Position numbers and translations under genes: made by a program | The notes under the pieces: model-generated | Seen by the model: the letters and a program-made list of their open reading frames with translations, nothing else | Told to the model about the DNA's origin: nothing | The model's database searches: none | Shown: positions 18,552 to 27,033 of the stretch, piece by piece | Layout of the letters: every line of letters begins with the position of its first letter | Numbering within the stretch: the stretch's first letter is position 1 | From: JAWKWH01 sp963669455 | Lineage (GTDB): Bacteria > Pseudomonadota > Alphaproteobacteria > Rhizobiales > Rhizobiaceae | Direction: 5' to 3' | DNA: 64,000 nucleotides | NCBI GenBank assembly: GCA_963669455.1 | Contig: OY770026.1 | Span: 1,612,001 to 1,676,000, forward strand

Positions 18552-20531
18552 TTGGCAGAAATAGCTACAGATACCTTAGTAAAACCGGATATGAAGGCCG
18601 TTCTGGCCCGCACGCATGTAGATAAGAATCTGCATGGTTTTTTGCTGCCAGTTCTTGAAGCCATCTCTAACGGGATGCACGGGATTGAAGCCAAATACGG
18701 CGATGAAGCGGGTCAGAAAGGCAAAATCAGCGTCTCGGTCAAGAATTCAAACGACCCCGCCAAGTTGGAGATTATAGTAGCTGACAACGGCATCGGTCTG
18801 GACGATACGAACTACCTTTCATTCAAGACGCCATTCTCGGGACACAAGCTGAAACAAAAAGGACGAGGTTTCGGGCGGTTTATTGCGTTCAAGGTGTTCT
18901 CCAAGATTGGGTATGCCACTCAGTACAAGTTTTTTGACAATGCGAAACATCGGCATTTTGATTTCGATATTCAGCGAGACAATGAGATTATATTTCTAGA
19001 TGCTCCGCCGGAAGTTCACGACACAGGTGTCGCGGTAAAATTTCGATCACCTCTAACAGACTGGCACGATCTGGTCAGAGAGTTGAATTCCGAAGAAGTT
19101 GCAGATGAGATCGGAAGTCACTTTCTTCCCTACTTCCTTTACCGTTGGCTGCCGGACATCACTATCGCGTTTGACGACAGCGAACCTGAAAATATATCGA
19201 GTCATTTCAAAGATATCTTCGTAGAATCGTTCTCAGGCGAGGTTCAATGCGACATTGACGGTGAAATGAGTGCGCTGAGCTACTCTGTTGCCAAGGTCTC
19301 AAAATCACGCACATTTAAGTACCATTGTCTTTTGTTTTCGGCGGCAGACAGGATCGTTGGAAAGCCCCGCGATCTAACCAACAAAATTGGACAGCCGCAC
19401 TTCACCGACGAGAAGAATGAAAAATACGTCGTCATCGCAGTTGTAAAAAGCGATGCATTTGAAACCCGCCTTAACGACGCGCGTACCGGAATAAATATTG
19501 GCACGAAGACAATCGAAGGCATCGTTTCCAAAATCAGCGATGTCATCCAAGAGGGCGAGAAGGAACAGATCGAAAAGATCAAACGGGAGCAATCTGTAGA
19601 CCTGACGGCGGCCCTCCGTGAAAATCCAATTCTCAGGATAGGATTAAAAGGGCGCTCGGTTACTGATTACGTGGAGTCAAAGCCAAACAACTGGCGACCG
19701 GAGGAGTTCGTATCGGATCTGGCAATAGAGCGCTACAGGGCAACCAATGATCTGACAAAAGCGATCGTCAAAGCTGCGAACGATGCAGAAAACTACGAAG
19801 AGACCATCAAAGACATTGTTAGCAAGATCGACTCTAACAAGAAGGAAGCGTTGGCGGAATATGTCATTCACAGGAAGAATGTTATTGAGCTTGTTGAAGC
19901 AGCGCGGAAATTTGACAGCGAGGGAAAGCGGGCACCCGAAGATGTCATCCACGACCTAATCTTCAAACGTTTTACCGACAGTACCCGCATTAACTATTTC
20001 CAGCACAATCTCTGGTTTGTCGATGATGCACTGGCATTTCTTCCTTACATCTCAAGCGACCGAACCATTCACGGTGGAAAGCGCAGCAAGGGCGATAAGA
20101 TTACCGATATCGCCTTTTTTGACGACAGCCTCATTCTTGGTGACAACGACGGTACTACCGTAACTATTGTTGAGTTTAAGAAACCAAGTCGGGACGACTA
20201 TCGATATGGAAGTGACAAGACCGATCCAGTTGTCCAAGTTCTAAACACGCTAGAACAGGTATCGTCCGTTGGTGGGATAGCTAAAATGGACGGAGAGCAC
20301 TTCAATCTATCCGGAGTTGTGAAGCGATTTGCGTACATTATAGCCGATCATACATCGACGCTAATACCGGTTCTGAAGCGGCATGATTTCAAAAACGAAT
20401 GGAATCCTAACATATACTTCCGCTTCCATGAAAACGAACAAGTATACATCCAGGCATTCGGATACAAGACATTAGTTGAAAACGCGAAGAAGCGAAATCA
20501 GGCTTTCTTCGCAGTTCTTCTCGGTGAATGA
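18552..20531 (+). CDS. GHKL ATPase fused to a PD-(D/E)XK-like nuclease domain
   Basis: The 659-residue product begins with a GHKL (HSP90/MutL/MORC-type) ATPase: N-box EAISN at residues 36-40, DNGIGL at 78-83 and glycine-rich GRGFGRF at 104-110. The second part (about 300-460) is helical with charged stretches. The C-terminal region carries D519 (ITDIAFF), then E541-x-K543 (IVEFKKP) and Q562, the spacing and hydrophobic strands expected of a PD-(D/E)XK nuclease core. Known families combining MORC-like ATPases with nucleases act in restriction or anti-phage defence; that role here is inference. Start is TTG 18552 or ATG 18591; neither has a clear ribosome site. Codon use is more AT-rich than the flanking chromosome. 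Confidence 0.8.
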   Translation: MAEIATDTLVKPDMKAVLARTHVDKNLHGFLLPVLEAISNGMHGIEAKYGDEAGQKGKISVSVKNSNDPAKLEIIVADNGIGLDDTNYLSFKTPFSGHKLKQKGRGFGRFIAFKVFSKIGYATQYKFFDNAKHRHFDFDIQRDNEIIFLDAPPEVHDTGVAVKFRSPLTDWHDLVRELNSEEVADEIGSHFLPYFLYRWLPDITIAFDDSEPENISSHFKDIFVESFSGEVQCDIDGEMSALSYSVAKVSKSRTFKYHCLLFSAADRIVGKPRDLTNKIGQPHFTDEKNEKYVVIAVVKSDAFETRLNDARTGINIGTKTIEGIVSKISDVIQEGEKEQIEKIKREQSVDLTAALRENPILRIGLKGRSVTDYVESKPNNWRPEEFVSDLAIERYRATNDLTKAIVKAANDAENYEETIKDIVSKIDSNKKEALAEYVIHRKNVIELVEAARKFDSEGKRAPEDVIHDLIFKRFTDSTRINYFQHNLWFVDDALAFLPYISSDRTIHGGKRSKGDKITDIAFFDDSLILGDNDGTTVTIVEFKKPSRDDYRYGSDKTDPVVQVLNTLEQVSSVGGIAKMDGEHFNLSGVVKRFAYIIADHTSTLIPVLKRHDFKNEWNPNIYFRFHENEQVYIQAFGYKTLVENAKKRNQAFFAVLLGE

Positions 20532-20632
20532 TATTTCCCCAATCTTTTGTTTGGAACACCGCAGAGCTAAATAATGTCGAAAGGAAGTTTAATTTCAATT
20601 TTTCAAATATTGACAATATCGATTTTTTGTAT

Positions 20633-20869
20633 CTACTCGTTGCTGGGTAGATGAAGGCTGGATTCCAAAGCATCAGCGTTGAAATTTGTAGCTTGATCTG
20701 ATTCGGGAGGGGCAAAACTTTTCATTGCGACCGCAGCAAAAAATAGTGCCGCCATGGGCAGCGTTGCCAATTTTAGCGCGCCCCAAGCCATTTGCTCCCG
20801 CTCGCATCTGTTGGCGGTAACAAAGGCTTCGGCAATATCGTCAGTTTCCAATTTCATTGTTCCATACAT
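20633..20869 (-). CDS. Small membrane-anchored protein
   Basis: A 78-residue ORF reading MYGTMKLETDDIAEAFVTAN, then one hydrophobic helix (ALKLATLPMAALFFAAVAM) and a polar tail. It lies on the minus strand between the GHKL-nuclease and the two-TM gene, divergent from the latter by 19 nt. Composition is protein-like, but no homologue is known to me. Confidence 0.4.
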   Translation of the reverse strand: MYGTMKLETDDIAEAFVTANRCEREQMAWGALKLATLPMAALFFAAVAMKSFAPPESDQATNFNADALESSLHLPSNE

Positions 20870-20888
20870 AAAGGCATAAAATTAAACA

Positions 20889-21851
20889 ATGCGAAACAAC
20901 CTTGGTAAATATATTGAGAGGCTCTTGCGGAGCTTCCCCTTTGTCTCACTTCTTGTACTTTCTATCATAACTGCGCTAGGCGCGGTCTTGATATTTGGCA
21001 TAAATGATCCAAATAATCTGAGCCTAGTTGAAAAACTGTACTTCTATACTGCTGAATCAATAACAATAAGCATATGCGTTGGAATAATTTATTATCATAT
21101 TCAAATAAATTACAAAGCTAACAGTATGCAAGATCATCTGGAAAAATACAACTATACAATAGAGTTAGCAGAATTATTGCATCAGAGCAAGAAAAATTAT
21201 GGTTTCAGGGGGTTAACTAAAGCAGTAGATGAGGAAAAAGCTTTACGCGATTTAGCCAAAGAAGAATATACAGAGGAAAACTACCCAACTATATATTGGA
21301 TGAACTTTAGAATAGATGAGGTTCTTAGATACGCGGAACCAATTCGTGACTACCTAGGTAAGGGAGGGCACTTATATATAGTAATTCACTCTTACGATGA
21401 TGAATTGATCGTCAATCAGCGCATGGAGCAACTGAGAGCAGGCTATACCTATGAATCAAATTCTAATCAGGAAACTGCTAATCCGTATGAGAACGGAGCC
21501 ATATTCGTAAGTGGCATGGTTCAGAGAACCGCTAGGTGGATAAATTTCTATGAGTCTGTAAAAGAATTGAAGGGAAATTTTCATATTAGGTTTAACAAAG
21601 GTAGCATAGGTATGCCTTTGTTTATATTGGAGAAAGACTTGCACATTGAGGCATTTATCGGTTTTTATATGCTTAAGAGGTCGGGTGAACTACCGTATGT
21701 TGAGTGGCAAACTTCACCAAGCGGGTTAGTCCGAAGCGCGAAGTCTTATTTTGAGTTTAGCTTTGAAAACGCGATTGAACCGGATGAAATGAAAGAAAAG
21801 GAGGAAGTCAAAGAAATTTTGACCGACACTAAGTTTCAGGAGATCGATTGA
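20889..21851 (+). CDS. Two-TM protein with a cytosolic domain, unknown
   Basis: The 320-residue product has two N-terminal membrane helices (about residues 18-37 and 56-72) and a roughly 245-residue soluble domain. The soluble part contains GGHLYIVIHSYDDELIVNQR and GMPLFILEKDLHIEAFIGFY. The gene is much more AT-rich than its surroundings. Two TM helices followed by a large domain is the plan of many membrane effectors in defence loci, but no domain is identified. It may or may not function with the upstream ATPase-nuclease. Confidence 0.65.
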   Translation: MRNNLGKYIERLLRSFPFVSLLVLSIITALGAVLIFGINDPNNLSLVEKLYFYTAESITISICVGIIYYHIQINYKANSMQDHLEKYNYTIELAELLHQSKKNYGFRGLTKAVDEEKALRDLAKEEYTEENYPTIYWMNFRIDEVLRYAEPIRDYLGKGGHLYIVIHSYDDELIVNQRMEQLRAGYTYESNSNQETANPYENGAIFVSGMVQRTARWINFYESVKELKGNFHIRFNKGSIGMPLFILEKDLHIEAFIGFYMLKRSGELPYVEWQTSPSGLVRSAKSYFEFSFENAIEPDEMKEKEEVKEILTDTKFQEID

Positions 21852-21993
21852 TACCCACTTAAAATTGCGCATATCAAGTACGTTTTCGATTTAACAGCGT
21901 ACCCGGTCTCTGCATGAAAGGTGGTTTCAAGTTATGAGAACGAAGAATGCAGATGACTCCCCTTAAGGACATCCGGGCGGGCTCTCGTGAACC

Positions 21994-22026
21994 AAGCCGA
22001 ACAAGTTCGTCTCGGCCATTCGGCTT
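21994..22026. repeat. Inverted repeat AAGCCGAA/TTCGGCTT
   Basis: Perfect 8-bp arms separated by 17 nt, in the 269-nt gap between the two-TM gene and the relaxase 3' end. It is followed 23 nt later by a terminator-like hairpin. Confidence 0.45.
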
Positions 22027-22049
22027 CGATCCCTGATGCGGAATAGACT

Positions 22050-22076
22050 GCCTGACAAGCAGGCGGGCTTCTTTTT
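22050..22076 (+). terminator. Rho-independent terminator
   Basis: GCCTG-ACAAG-CAGGC is followed by GGGCTTCTTTTT, oriented with the two-TM gene that ends at 21851. It separates that gene from the converging relaxase gene. Confidence 0.6.
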
Positions 22077-22120
22077 GGTTTGTTGGAAGGGTTCACCAAA
22101 AATCAGGTGTCATGCCCGAT

Positions 22121-23506
22121 TTATCGGAGCACCCCGGCATCGGGTGAGGGGTGGCTCCGAAAATCAGGCATTTGAGGACAGGACCGCGCGTTAGCGCTCG
22201 AAGGATGGTCCATCGCGGTTTCGAGGTCGGCGGCGGATTTGCGTTTGCGGATGAAAGCATCTTTCTGGCGATTCTTCTCGGCTTCCGCCTTGGCATTGAT
22301 GGTTTGAACATCGTCCGAGAGTTCACGCTGGACGTTTGCGTGTTGGTTACGGGCAGTATCGGCTTTTTCCTGCATGCGCTGACGGGTTTGCGCCTGTTTG
22401 GTATTCACGGCCTGACGTTCGCATTCATCGCGCTGTTTGGATTGTGCGGCTTCAAATTCGTTTTGCAGCAGGGTCTTTCTTCGTTGACCCGTAAAGCGAT
22501 CCCATAGGCCGGGCAGACCTTTTCTGATTCGGGCTTGCCGTGTGGTGTTCTCGGCCTGTGTGCGTTTCTCTTGCTCTTTGGCAAGGCGTTGCCGTTCTGC
22601 TTCTTGCTTTTCCCGCGTTCTTTGCTTCTCAGCTTTGAGGCGTGACTGTGTTTGCCGGTGAAGCTGTGATTGTTCAGCCTTTAGGACTTTCAGACGCGTT
22701 GTGACTATCCCGGCGGTTTCGGCATGGGCTTGATCCGTGGAAGGAAGGTCTTTGACATCACCCAATCGGGCGTGGACTTGTTTGGTTTTGATGCCGACAT
22801 AGCGCGAAATCGCATATTTCTCGCCCTGATAATCCACTGCCACATATCCGCGCCTATCGCCCTGAGCGAGGATATAGCCGTGTTCTTTCAGCGCAGCAGC
22901 AAACGAGGCTTTTGAATCGGAGGTTGCCCAAGCGTCCTTGAAAATTCCTTTGATTTTTCTCGGGTCTTTTCCTGCGCGTTTGGCCTGTTGCCATTCTTCG
23001 AGGGTAAAATTCATCGGATCGCGCCCGGCTCGATCCACAAAGCCGCGCGGCATTTGCCAGCCATGTTCGATGTAGAGATCACGCGCGAGCTCTTGCAACT
23101 TTTGCCGGGTGAATGAGAGCTGCACGGCTTTCATCTCTTCCACTTTTATCCGGCACCATACCGCATGCGCGTGACGGCGGAGCTTTCCGTCATCGCCGTA
23201 TTTTTCATGAAAGACAATGGCGCGGGGTTGGCCGGACAGGCCAAGCTGTTCTTCGGCTTTGTCAATCGCAGCCTCAAAATTATCTGCGCTTACATACGCA
23301 TCCTTCGGCGGGTTTAGGCTGAGCGAGAACATGTGCTGTCGGCACTGTGTTCCCCGGCTGATTGCATAAGATTCCATCAAGGCAGACTGTAGGTCCCGCC
23401 CGATAAAGCCGCGTATCTGGTGAACATCTACACGCTCATTCTCGGATTTCATCAAATGCGCAGCGAGATTCTTTGCCCCGCCGCGCTGGTTACCAACGAG
23501 GATCAT
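22121..23506 (-). CDS. Relaxase / mobilization nuclease (MobA/VirD2-like)
   Basis: The 461-residue protein opens MILVGNQRGGAKNLAAHLMK and carries VFHEKYGDDGKLRRHAHAVW, the His-rich metal motif of a relaxase, within its first 130 residues. FTRQKLQELARDLYIEHGWQ and FTLEEWQQAKRAGKDP follow. The second half is a long Gln/Arg/Lys/Glu-rich coiled-coil tail. It would nick oriT and pilot the strand during mobilization. Its ATG overlaps the mobC-like stop. A decayed relative is found at 51621-52058. Confidence 0.88.
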   Translation of the reverse strand: MILVGNQRGGAKNLAAHLMKSENERVDVHQIRGFIGRDLQSALMESYAISRGTQCRQHMFSLSLNPPKDAYVSADNFEAAIDKAEEQLGLSGQPRAIVFHEKYGDDGKLRRHAHAVWCRIKVEEMKAVQLSFTRQKLQELARDLYIEHGWQMPRGFVDRAGRDPMNFTLEEWQQAKRAGKDPRKIKGIFKDAWATSDSKASFAAALKEHGYILAQGDRRGYVAVDYQGEKYAISRYVGIKTKQVHARLGDVKDLPSTDQAHAETAGIVTTRLKVLKAEQSQLHRQTQSRLKAEKQRTREKQEAERQRLAKEQEKRTQAENTTRQARIRKGLPGLWDRFTGQRRKTLLQNEFEAAQSKQRDECERQAVNTKQAQTRQRMQEKADTARNQHANVQRELSDDVQTINAKAEAEKNRQKDAFIRKRKSAADLETAMDHPSSANARSCPQMPDFRSHPSPDAGVLR

Positions 23507-23955
23507 CAGCGCTCGCTTTCTCTAAGGCCGAGCGCTCGCACGAGATCATCGCGCATGTTAATCACACACAGGCAGGCGACCGCGATGTTTTCTTCTGTCT
23601 CCTGGCTGAATTTGACGGTACCGTTTTCGACCTGTTCAGCGAGCCGGTGAAGATCGTCAAACGATCCTGATTGTCCGAGTGCCCTTAAAACACGTGCCAG
23701 AGCATCGAAATCCTGCACAGGGTTACGCTTGCGGATTTTGCGTAAGGGTGGCGCGTCGTCAAAGACACGGCTCTTGATATATGCCCCAAGCGGTCTGCCA
23801 GCGGCTTGTGCTTCCAGTCTTGCGCGTTCATCGGCAGACAGGCGCAGAGACAACGGGGCAGGGCGTTTTTTCCTCTCCTGTTTTTTGCGCCCGGCGGTTT
23901 GAAAGGCTTCATTCAAGACAGCGTTTCGCACCGACGAGGACCCAGCGCCGCTCAT
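23506..23955 (-). CDS. mobC: MobC-like relaxosome accessory protein
   Basis: From ATG 23955 (MSGAGSSSVRNAVLNEAFQT) the protein has about 149 residues. The middle (PLSLRLSADERARLEAQAAG, then PLGAYIKSRVF) is the ribbon-helix-helix-like region of plasmid mobilization accessory proteins. A C-terminal helical part (FDALARVLRALGQSG) follows. It overlaps genes on both sides by 4 nt, so a three-gene mobilization operon is likely. Confidence 0.82.
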   Translation of the reverse strand: MSGAGSSSVRNAVLNEAFQTAGRKKQERKKRPAPLSLRLSADERARLEAQAAGRPLGAYIKSRVFDDAPPLRKIRKRNPVQDFDALARVLRALGQSGSFDDLHRLAEQVENGTVKFSQETEENIAVACLCVINMRDDLVRALGLRESER

Positions 23956-24236
23956 GGTTGCGGCTCCTGTGGCTGGCTCAAGGCGCGCTGTTCGAGTTCC
24001 CAAGCCTCAAAATCGCTATGCTTTAGCTGTTCGTTCCAGTTTTCAAGCGTGTTGAAAAGTTCTTCAAGATCAATGCTATCTGAAAGTTCAAACTTTCTCC
24101 CTTTTGCAGCACCATTTTCATTTGCAAACCGCCTGCCGGCCAACCCGGTTTGCGGGCTTATTTCATTTGCAAACCGTCTGCCAGCTAACCCGGTTTTTAA
24201 GGCATATTTCAATGGCATCCGCAGGGGCGGGTGCAT
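23952..24236 (-). CDS. Small ORF at the head of the mobilization operon
   Basis: A 94-residue ORF whose stop overlaps the mobC ATG. Its N-terminal half holds two copies of TGLAGRRFANE, produced by a 45-bp tandem repeat. The C-terminal half (LSDSIDLEELFNTLENWNEQ) is acidic. A related peptide (EEThLEHFSDPELLDELE type) precedes the decayed mobC at 51 kb, which supports this being a real coding region. The true start is uncertain. Confidence 0.5.
   Translation of the reverse strand: MHPPLRMPLKYALKTGLAGRRFANEISPQTGLAGRRFANENGAAKGRKFELSDSIDLEELFNTLENWNEQLKHSDFEAWELEQRALSQPQEPQP
24116..24196. repeat. Two 36-bp direct repeats, 45-bp period
   Basis: Copies at 24116-24151 and 24161-24196 differ at three positions and each holds AACCG...CGGTT as an internal imperfect inverted repeat. 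They lie just upstream of mobC, where oriT of such modules is often found, and inside the small ORF's 5' half. Confidence 0.65.
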
Positions 24237-24330
24237 CCCATCTCCCGTTTGTCCATATGGTCTGGTCTCTGCAGGTAGATCGCTGTAAGTCTGCCATCTT
24301 TGAGATGTGTGCCAGTTTTGGGGACATTAC

Positions 24331-25395
24331 ATGCCGATTATTCGCCGCTACGGAGATAGCGACTTCATTACGGGAATGCGGGCGGTCGCCGCCACGATGG
24401 TGGTCGTTATCCACACCGGTGCATTCTCAGGTCTTGGATGGCTGGGCGACAATATCACAGCCAGCGGCAAATATGGCGTTCAGATGTTCTTCGTCATATC
24501 GGGATTTACGATCGCCGCCACGTTTGGCGCGGGCAACGGGTACCGGCCCTATCTTGTCCGGCGGTTGTTTCGCATTGCGCCACTTTATTGGCTGATGTGC
24601 GGACTGATGGCCTTGCTTTTATATCTTGCGATACTGCCGTCGAATTACTGGATGGAGCGCTATTCGATGTCGCTCGATGCCTATAATCTCGTGATGCATT
24701 TTTTGTTTTTGAGCTTTGCAGACTACCGGATTGCCGCGGCCTTGATCGGCCTTGAATGGACAATTCCCATTGAAGTCTTCTGGTATATTGTCCTGCCTTT
24801 GTTCATCGTCCGCTGCCACTCGCCGCGCCGCTATCTGATTGCCCTTGGGCTTTTGTTTCTTCTGGCAGGTTTGACACGGGCGGTGGCCGGGCTGGTGGGG
24901 CCGTCTTCCATCGCGCATTGGTTTCCAACCACTTATGGTCCCTATTTCCTTGCCGGGGTGATCTGTCATGTTTTGCGGCAGTCTGGCTGGCTTGCGGATT
25001 GGCCATATCGGGTGAAGCTTGAATGGGCGGCGGTGGGGCTGTTTTGCCTGTCAATTGTTCTCGACCTCGGCGGTGGCGGTGCGATTATCGGTCTCGCCAG
25101 CGCGATGATCATTGTTCTTTACCGCCCGGGTGATCTGTTTGGTTTGCTGGAAAGCCGGCCATTGCTGTTTGCCGGGTCAATCAGCTACAGCATTTATCTT
25201 TGGCATCTGATCGTCGTCATGTTGCTGAATGAGTATGGTGGTAAATGGTTGCCGGCAGGCGGACTTTCCGGGTTTGCCATTGTCTATGCGATCACCCTCC
25301 TATTATCGCTGATCAGCTATCTGGCTGTGGAACAGCCGACAAACCGGTTTGGAGCCGGTATCGCCAGGCGTTGGGCGGGGTCCGGCAGCCGTTGA
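24331..25395 (+). CDS. Acyltransferase family 3 membrane protein
   Basis: A roughly 354-residue polytopic protein with the acyltransferase-3 signatures: FITGMRAVAATMVVVIHTG, with the conserved His in the first helix, YLVRRLFRIAPLYW, LEWTIPIEVFWY and a final ISYSIYLWHLIVVMLL. The family acetylates or acylates surface polysaccharides. ATG 24331 is preferred to 24307 because it aligns with the family start. It is the first chromosomal gene after the island. Confidence 0.88.
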   Translation: MPIIRRYGDSDFITGMRAVAATMVVVIHTGAFSGLGWLGDNITASGKYGVQMFFVISGFTIAATFGAGNGYRPYLVRRLFRIAPLYWLMCGLMALLLYLAILPSNYWMERYSMSLDAYNLVMHFLFLSFADYRIAAALIGLEWTIPIEVFWYIVLPLFIVRCHSPRRYLIALGLLFLLAGLTRAVAGLVGPSSIAHWFPTTYGPYFLAGVICHVLRQSGWLADWPYRVKLEWAAVGLFCLSIVLDLGGGGAIIGLASAMIIVLYRPGDLFGLLESRPLLFAGSISYSIYLWHLIVVMLLNEYGGKWLPAGGLSGFAIVYAITLLLSLISYLAVEQPTNRFGAGIARRWAGSGSR

Positions 25396-25554
25396 ATGGC
25401 TATTGATCGAAGACGGGAACGAGCTTCGCAAGAATGGCGGTCAGTGCACGGGCGCAGATGACGGCGATCCTGTGCCGGCAGGATATGACTTGCTTTTAGG
25501 CACTATTGTGCATTATTTTTCTGTCAGACAAAAACACGAAATTCAGTCGTAAAA

Positions 25555-26262
25555 ATGCAGGAATTTGCAGAATCAGTGTCGCTCGCATGGACGTTGCTGA
25601 CATCGCTTGATCCAAATCTGGTCGAGATTGTCAGCCTGTCGCTCCGTGTCAGCATGATTGCCGTGGCGATTGCCGCGATAATCGGCTTGCCGTTGGGCGC
25701 GTTGATTGCCATTTCCCGGTTTCCGGGGCGCGGTGGGCTGATTGTTGTCATTACCGCGCTGATGGGGTTGCCGCCGGTGGTCGTCGGGCTGGTGGTTTAT
25801 CTGCTTTTGTCAGGCAATGGCGCGCTTGGGCCGTTGCAGCTTCTTTATACGCCGACTGCGATGATTATTGCTCAGGCGCTGTTGGTGATCCCAATCATTG
25901 CGTCGCTGACACGGCAATCCGTCGAAGATCTGTTTGCCGACTACCGCGAGCAGCTGATGCTGTTCGGCGTGTCGCGAACCGGCATGTTTGCCACGTTGAT
26001 CTGGGAGGGCCGCACCGCATTGGCGACCGCGATGCTGGCGGGGTTCGGCCGCGCCATTGCGGAAGTGGGTGCGGTGATCATCGTTGGCGGCAATATCAAC
26101 CACGTTACCCGGGTGATGACGACGACCATCGCGCTTGAAACCTCACGTGGCAATCTGGCGCTGGCGCTGGCGCTCGGCCTGGTGCTGGTAATCGTTGCGG
26201 TGACGGTCAATGCGCTGGTGATGTCGCTGAATGCCACGGCAGGCAGGTTCGGCCATGCTTGA
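25555..26262 (+). CDS. tupB: Tungstate ABC transporter permease
   Basis: The 235-residue permease has about five to six membrane helices and the binding-protein-dependent loop with FGVSRTGMFATLIWEGRTAL and AGFGRAIAEVGAVIIVGGNI. This AxxRAxxEVGxxxxxGGN pattern is characteristic of TupB/WtpB-type permeases. It overlaps the ATPase gene by 8 nt and is followed by a TupA-type binding protein, so the operon order is tupBCA. Confidence 0.9.
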   Translation: MQEFAESVSLAWTLLTSLDPNLVEIVSLSLRVSMIAVAIAAIIGLPLGALIAISRFPGRGGLIVVITALMGLPPVVVGLVVYLLLSGNGALGPLQLLYTPTAMIIAQALLVIPIIASLTRQSVEDLFADYREQLMLFGVSRTGMFATLIWEGRTALATAMLAGFGRAIAEVGAVIIVGGNINHVTRVMTTTIALETSRGNLALALALGLVLVIVAVTVNALVMSLNATAGRFGHA

Positions 26263-27016
26263 TGCCACAGCATCAAAGCCGCAGAGCCGGGCTACAGGCG
26301 GCGAGGTGCGGCCACTTGCTGGTAGTGGTCTGAAAGTGGTGCGCGGCGGGCGCATATTGCTGGAGGTCGCTGACATCGTGTTTGGCGACGGCCGGCTGAC
26401 TGCGATTGTCGGCCCGAACGGCGCTGGCAAAACATTGCTGTTAAAGGTTCTGGCCGGGATTATGCCCGCCGATGAAGGGGTCGTTACGTGGGGTGGCGCA
26501 AAGCCTGACCGGCAGGGATACAAAAAACTGTCGCTGGTGTTACAGGCGCCGGTGCTGTTGCGGCGGACGGCGCTGGCAAACATCACCTACGCGCTTCGTG
26601 CCGCCGGCCGCAATCGCGACGAGGCGGCAGAGCTCGCCAGCCGGTCACTGGCGCGGGCAGGTCTTGCCCATCTGGCAGGCAGCCCGGCACGGCTCTTGTC
26701 GGGGGGCGAAAAACAGCGGCTTGCGCTGGCGCGCGCGCTGGCGATAGACCCTGAGATATTGCTGCTTGACGAGCCCGTCGCCAATCTGGATCCGGCGTCG
26801 GCGCTGGCAATTGAAGCCATGGTTGATGACGCGCGTTCGCGCGGCACGACCGTCGTTTTGGTGACGCATGATCTGGCGCAGGCGCGGCGGCTGTCTGATG
26901 ACATCATTTTCATGCACCGGGGAAAGTTCGTCGAGCGCAGCGCCTCGGACAAGTTTTTCATCAAACCGGAAACGGAACTGGCGGCTGCCTTCGTGAATGG
27001 TGAAATCGTTGTTTAG
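26255..27016 (+). CDS. tupC: Tungstate ABC transporter ATPase
   Basis: An ABC ATPase of about 253 residues from ATG 26255. It has Walker A GPNGAGKTLL, signature LSGGEKQRLALARALA, Walker B ILLLDEP and switch His (VTHD). It is encoded between permease and binding protein and would energise tungstate import. Confidence 0.92.
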   Translation: MLDATASKPQSRATGGEVRPLAGSGLKVVRGGRILLEVADIVFGDGRLTAIVGPNGAGKTLLLKVLAGIMPADEGVVTWGGAKPDRQGYKKLSLVLQAPVLLRRTALANITYALRAAGRNRDEAAELASRSLARAGLAHLAGSPARLLSGGEKQRLALARALAIDPEILLLDEPVANLDPASALAIEAMVDDARSRGTTVVLVTHDLAQARRLSDDIIFMHRGKFVERSASDKFFIKPETELAAAFVNGEIVV

Positions 27017-27033
27017 AAAGCGATTCAGGTAGT

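Noticed and set aside
24237..25554. A second copy of the tRNA-Thr 3' end as right attachment site
   Set aside because: No matching 15-20 base stretch was found around the expected junction; serine recombinases may leave only a few bases, so the right end remains unproven.
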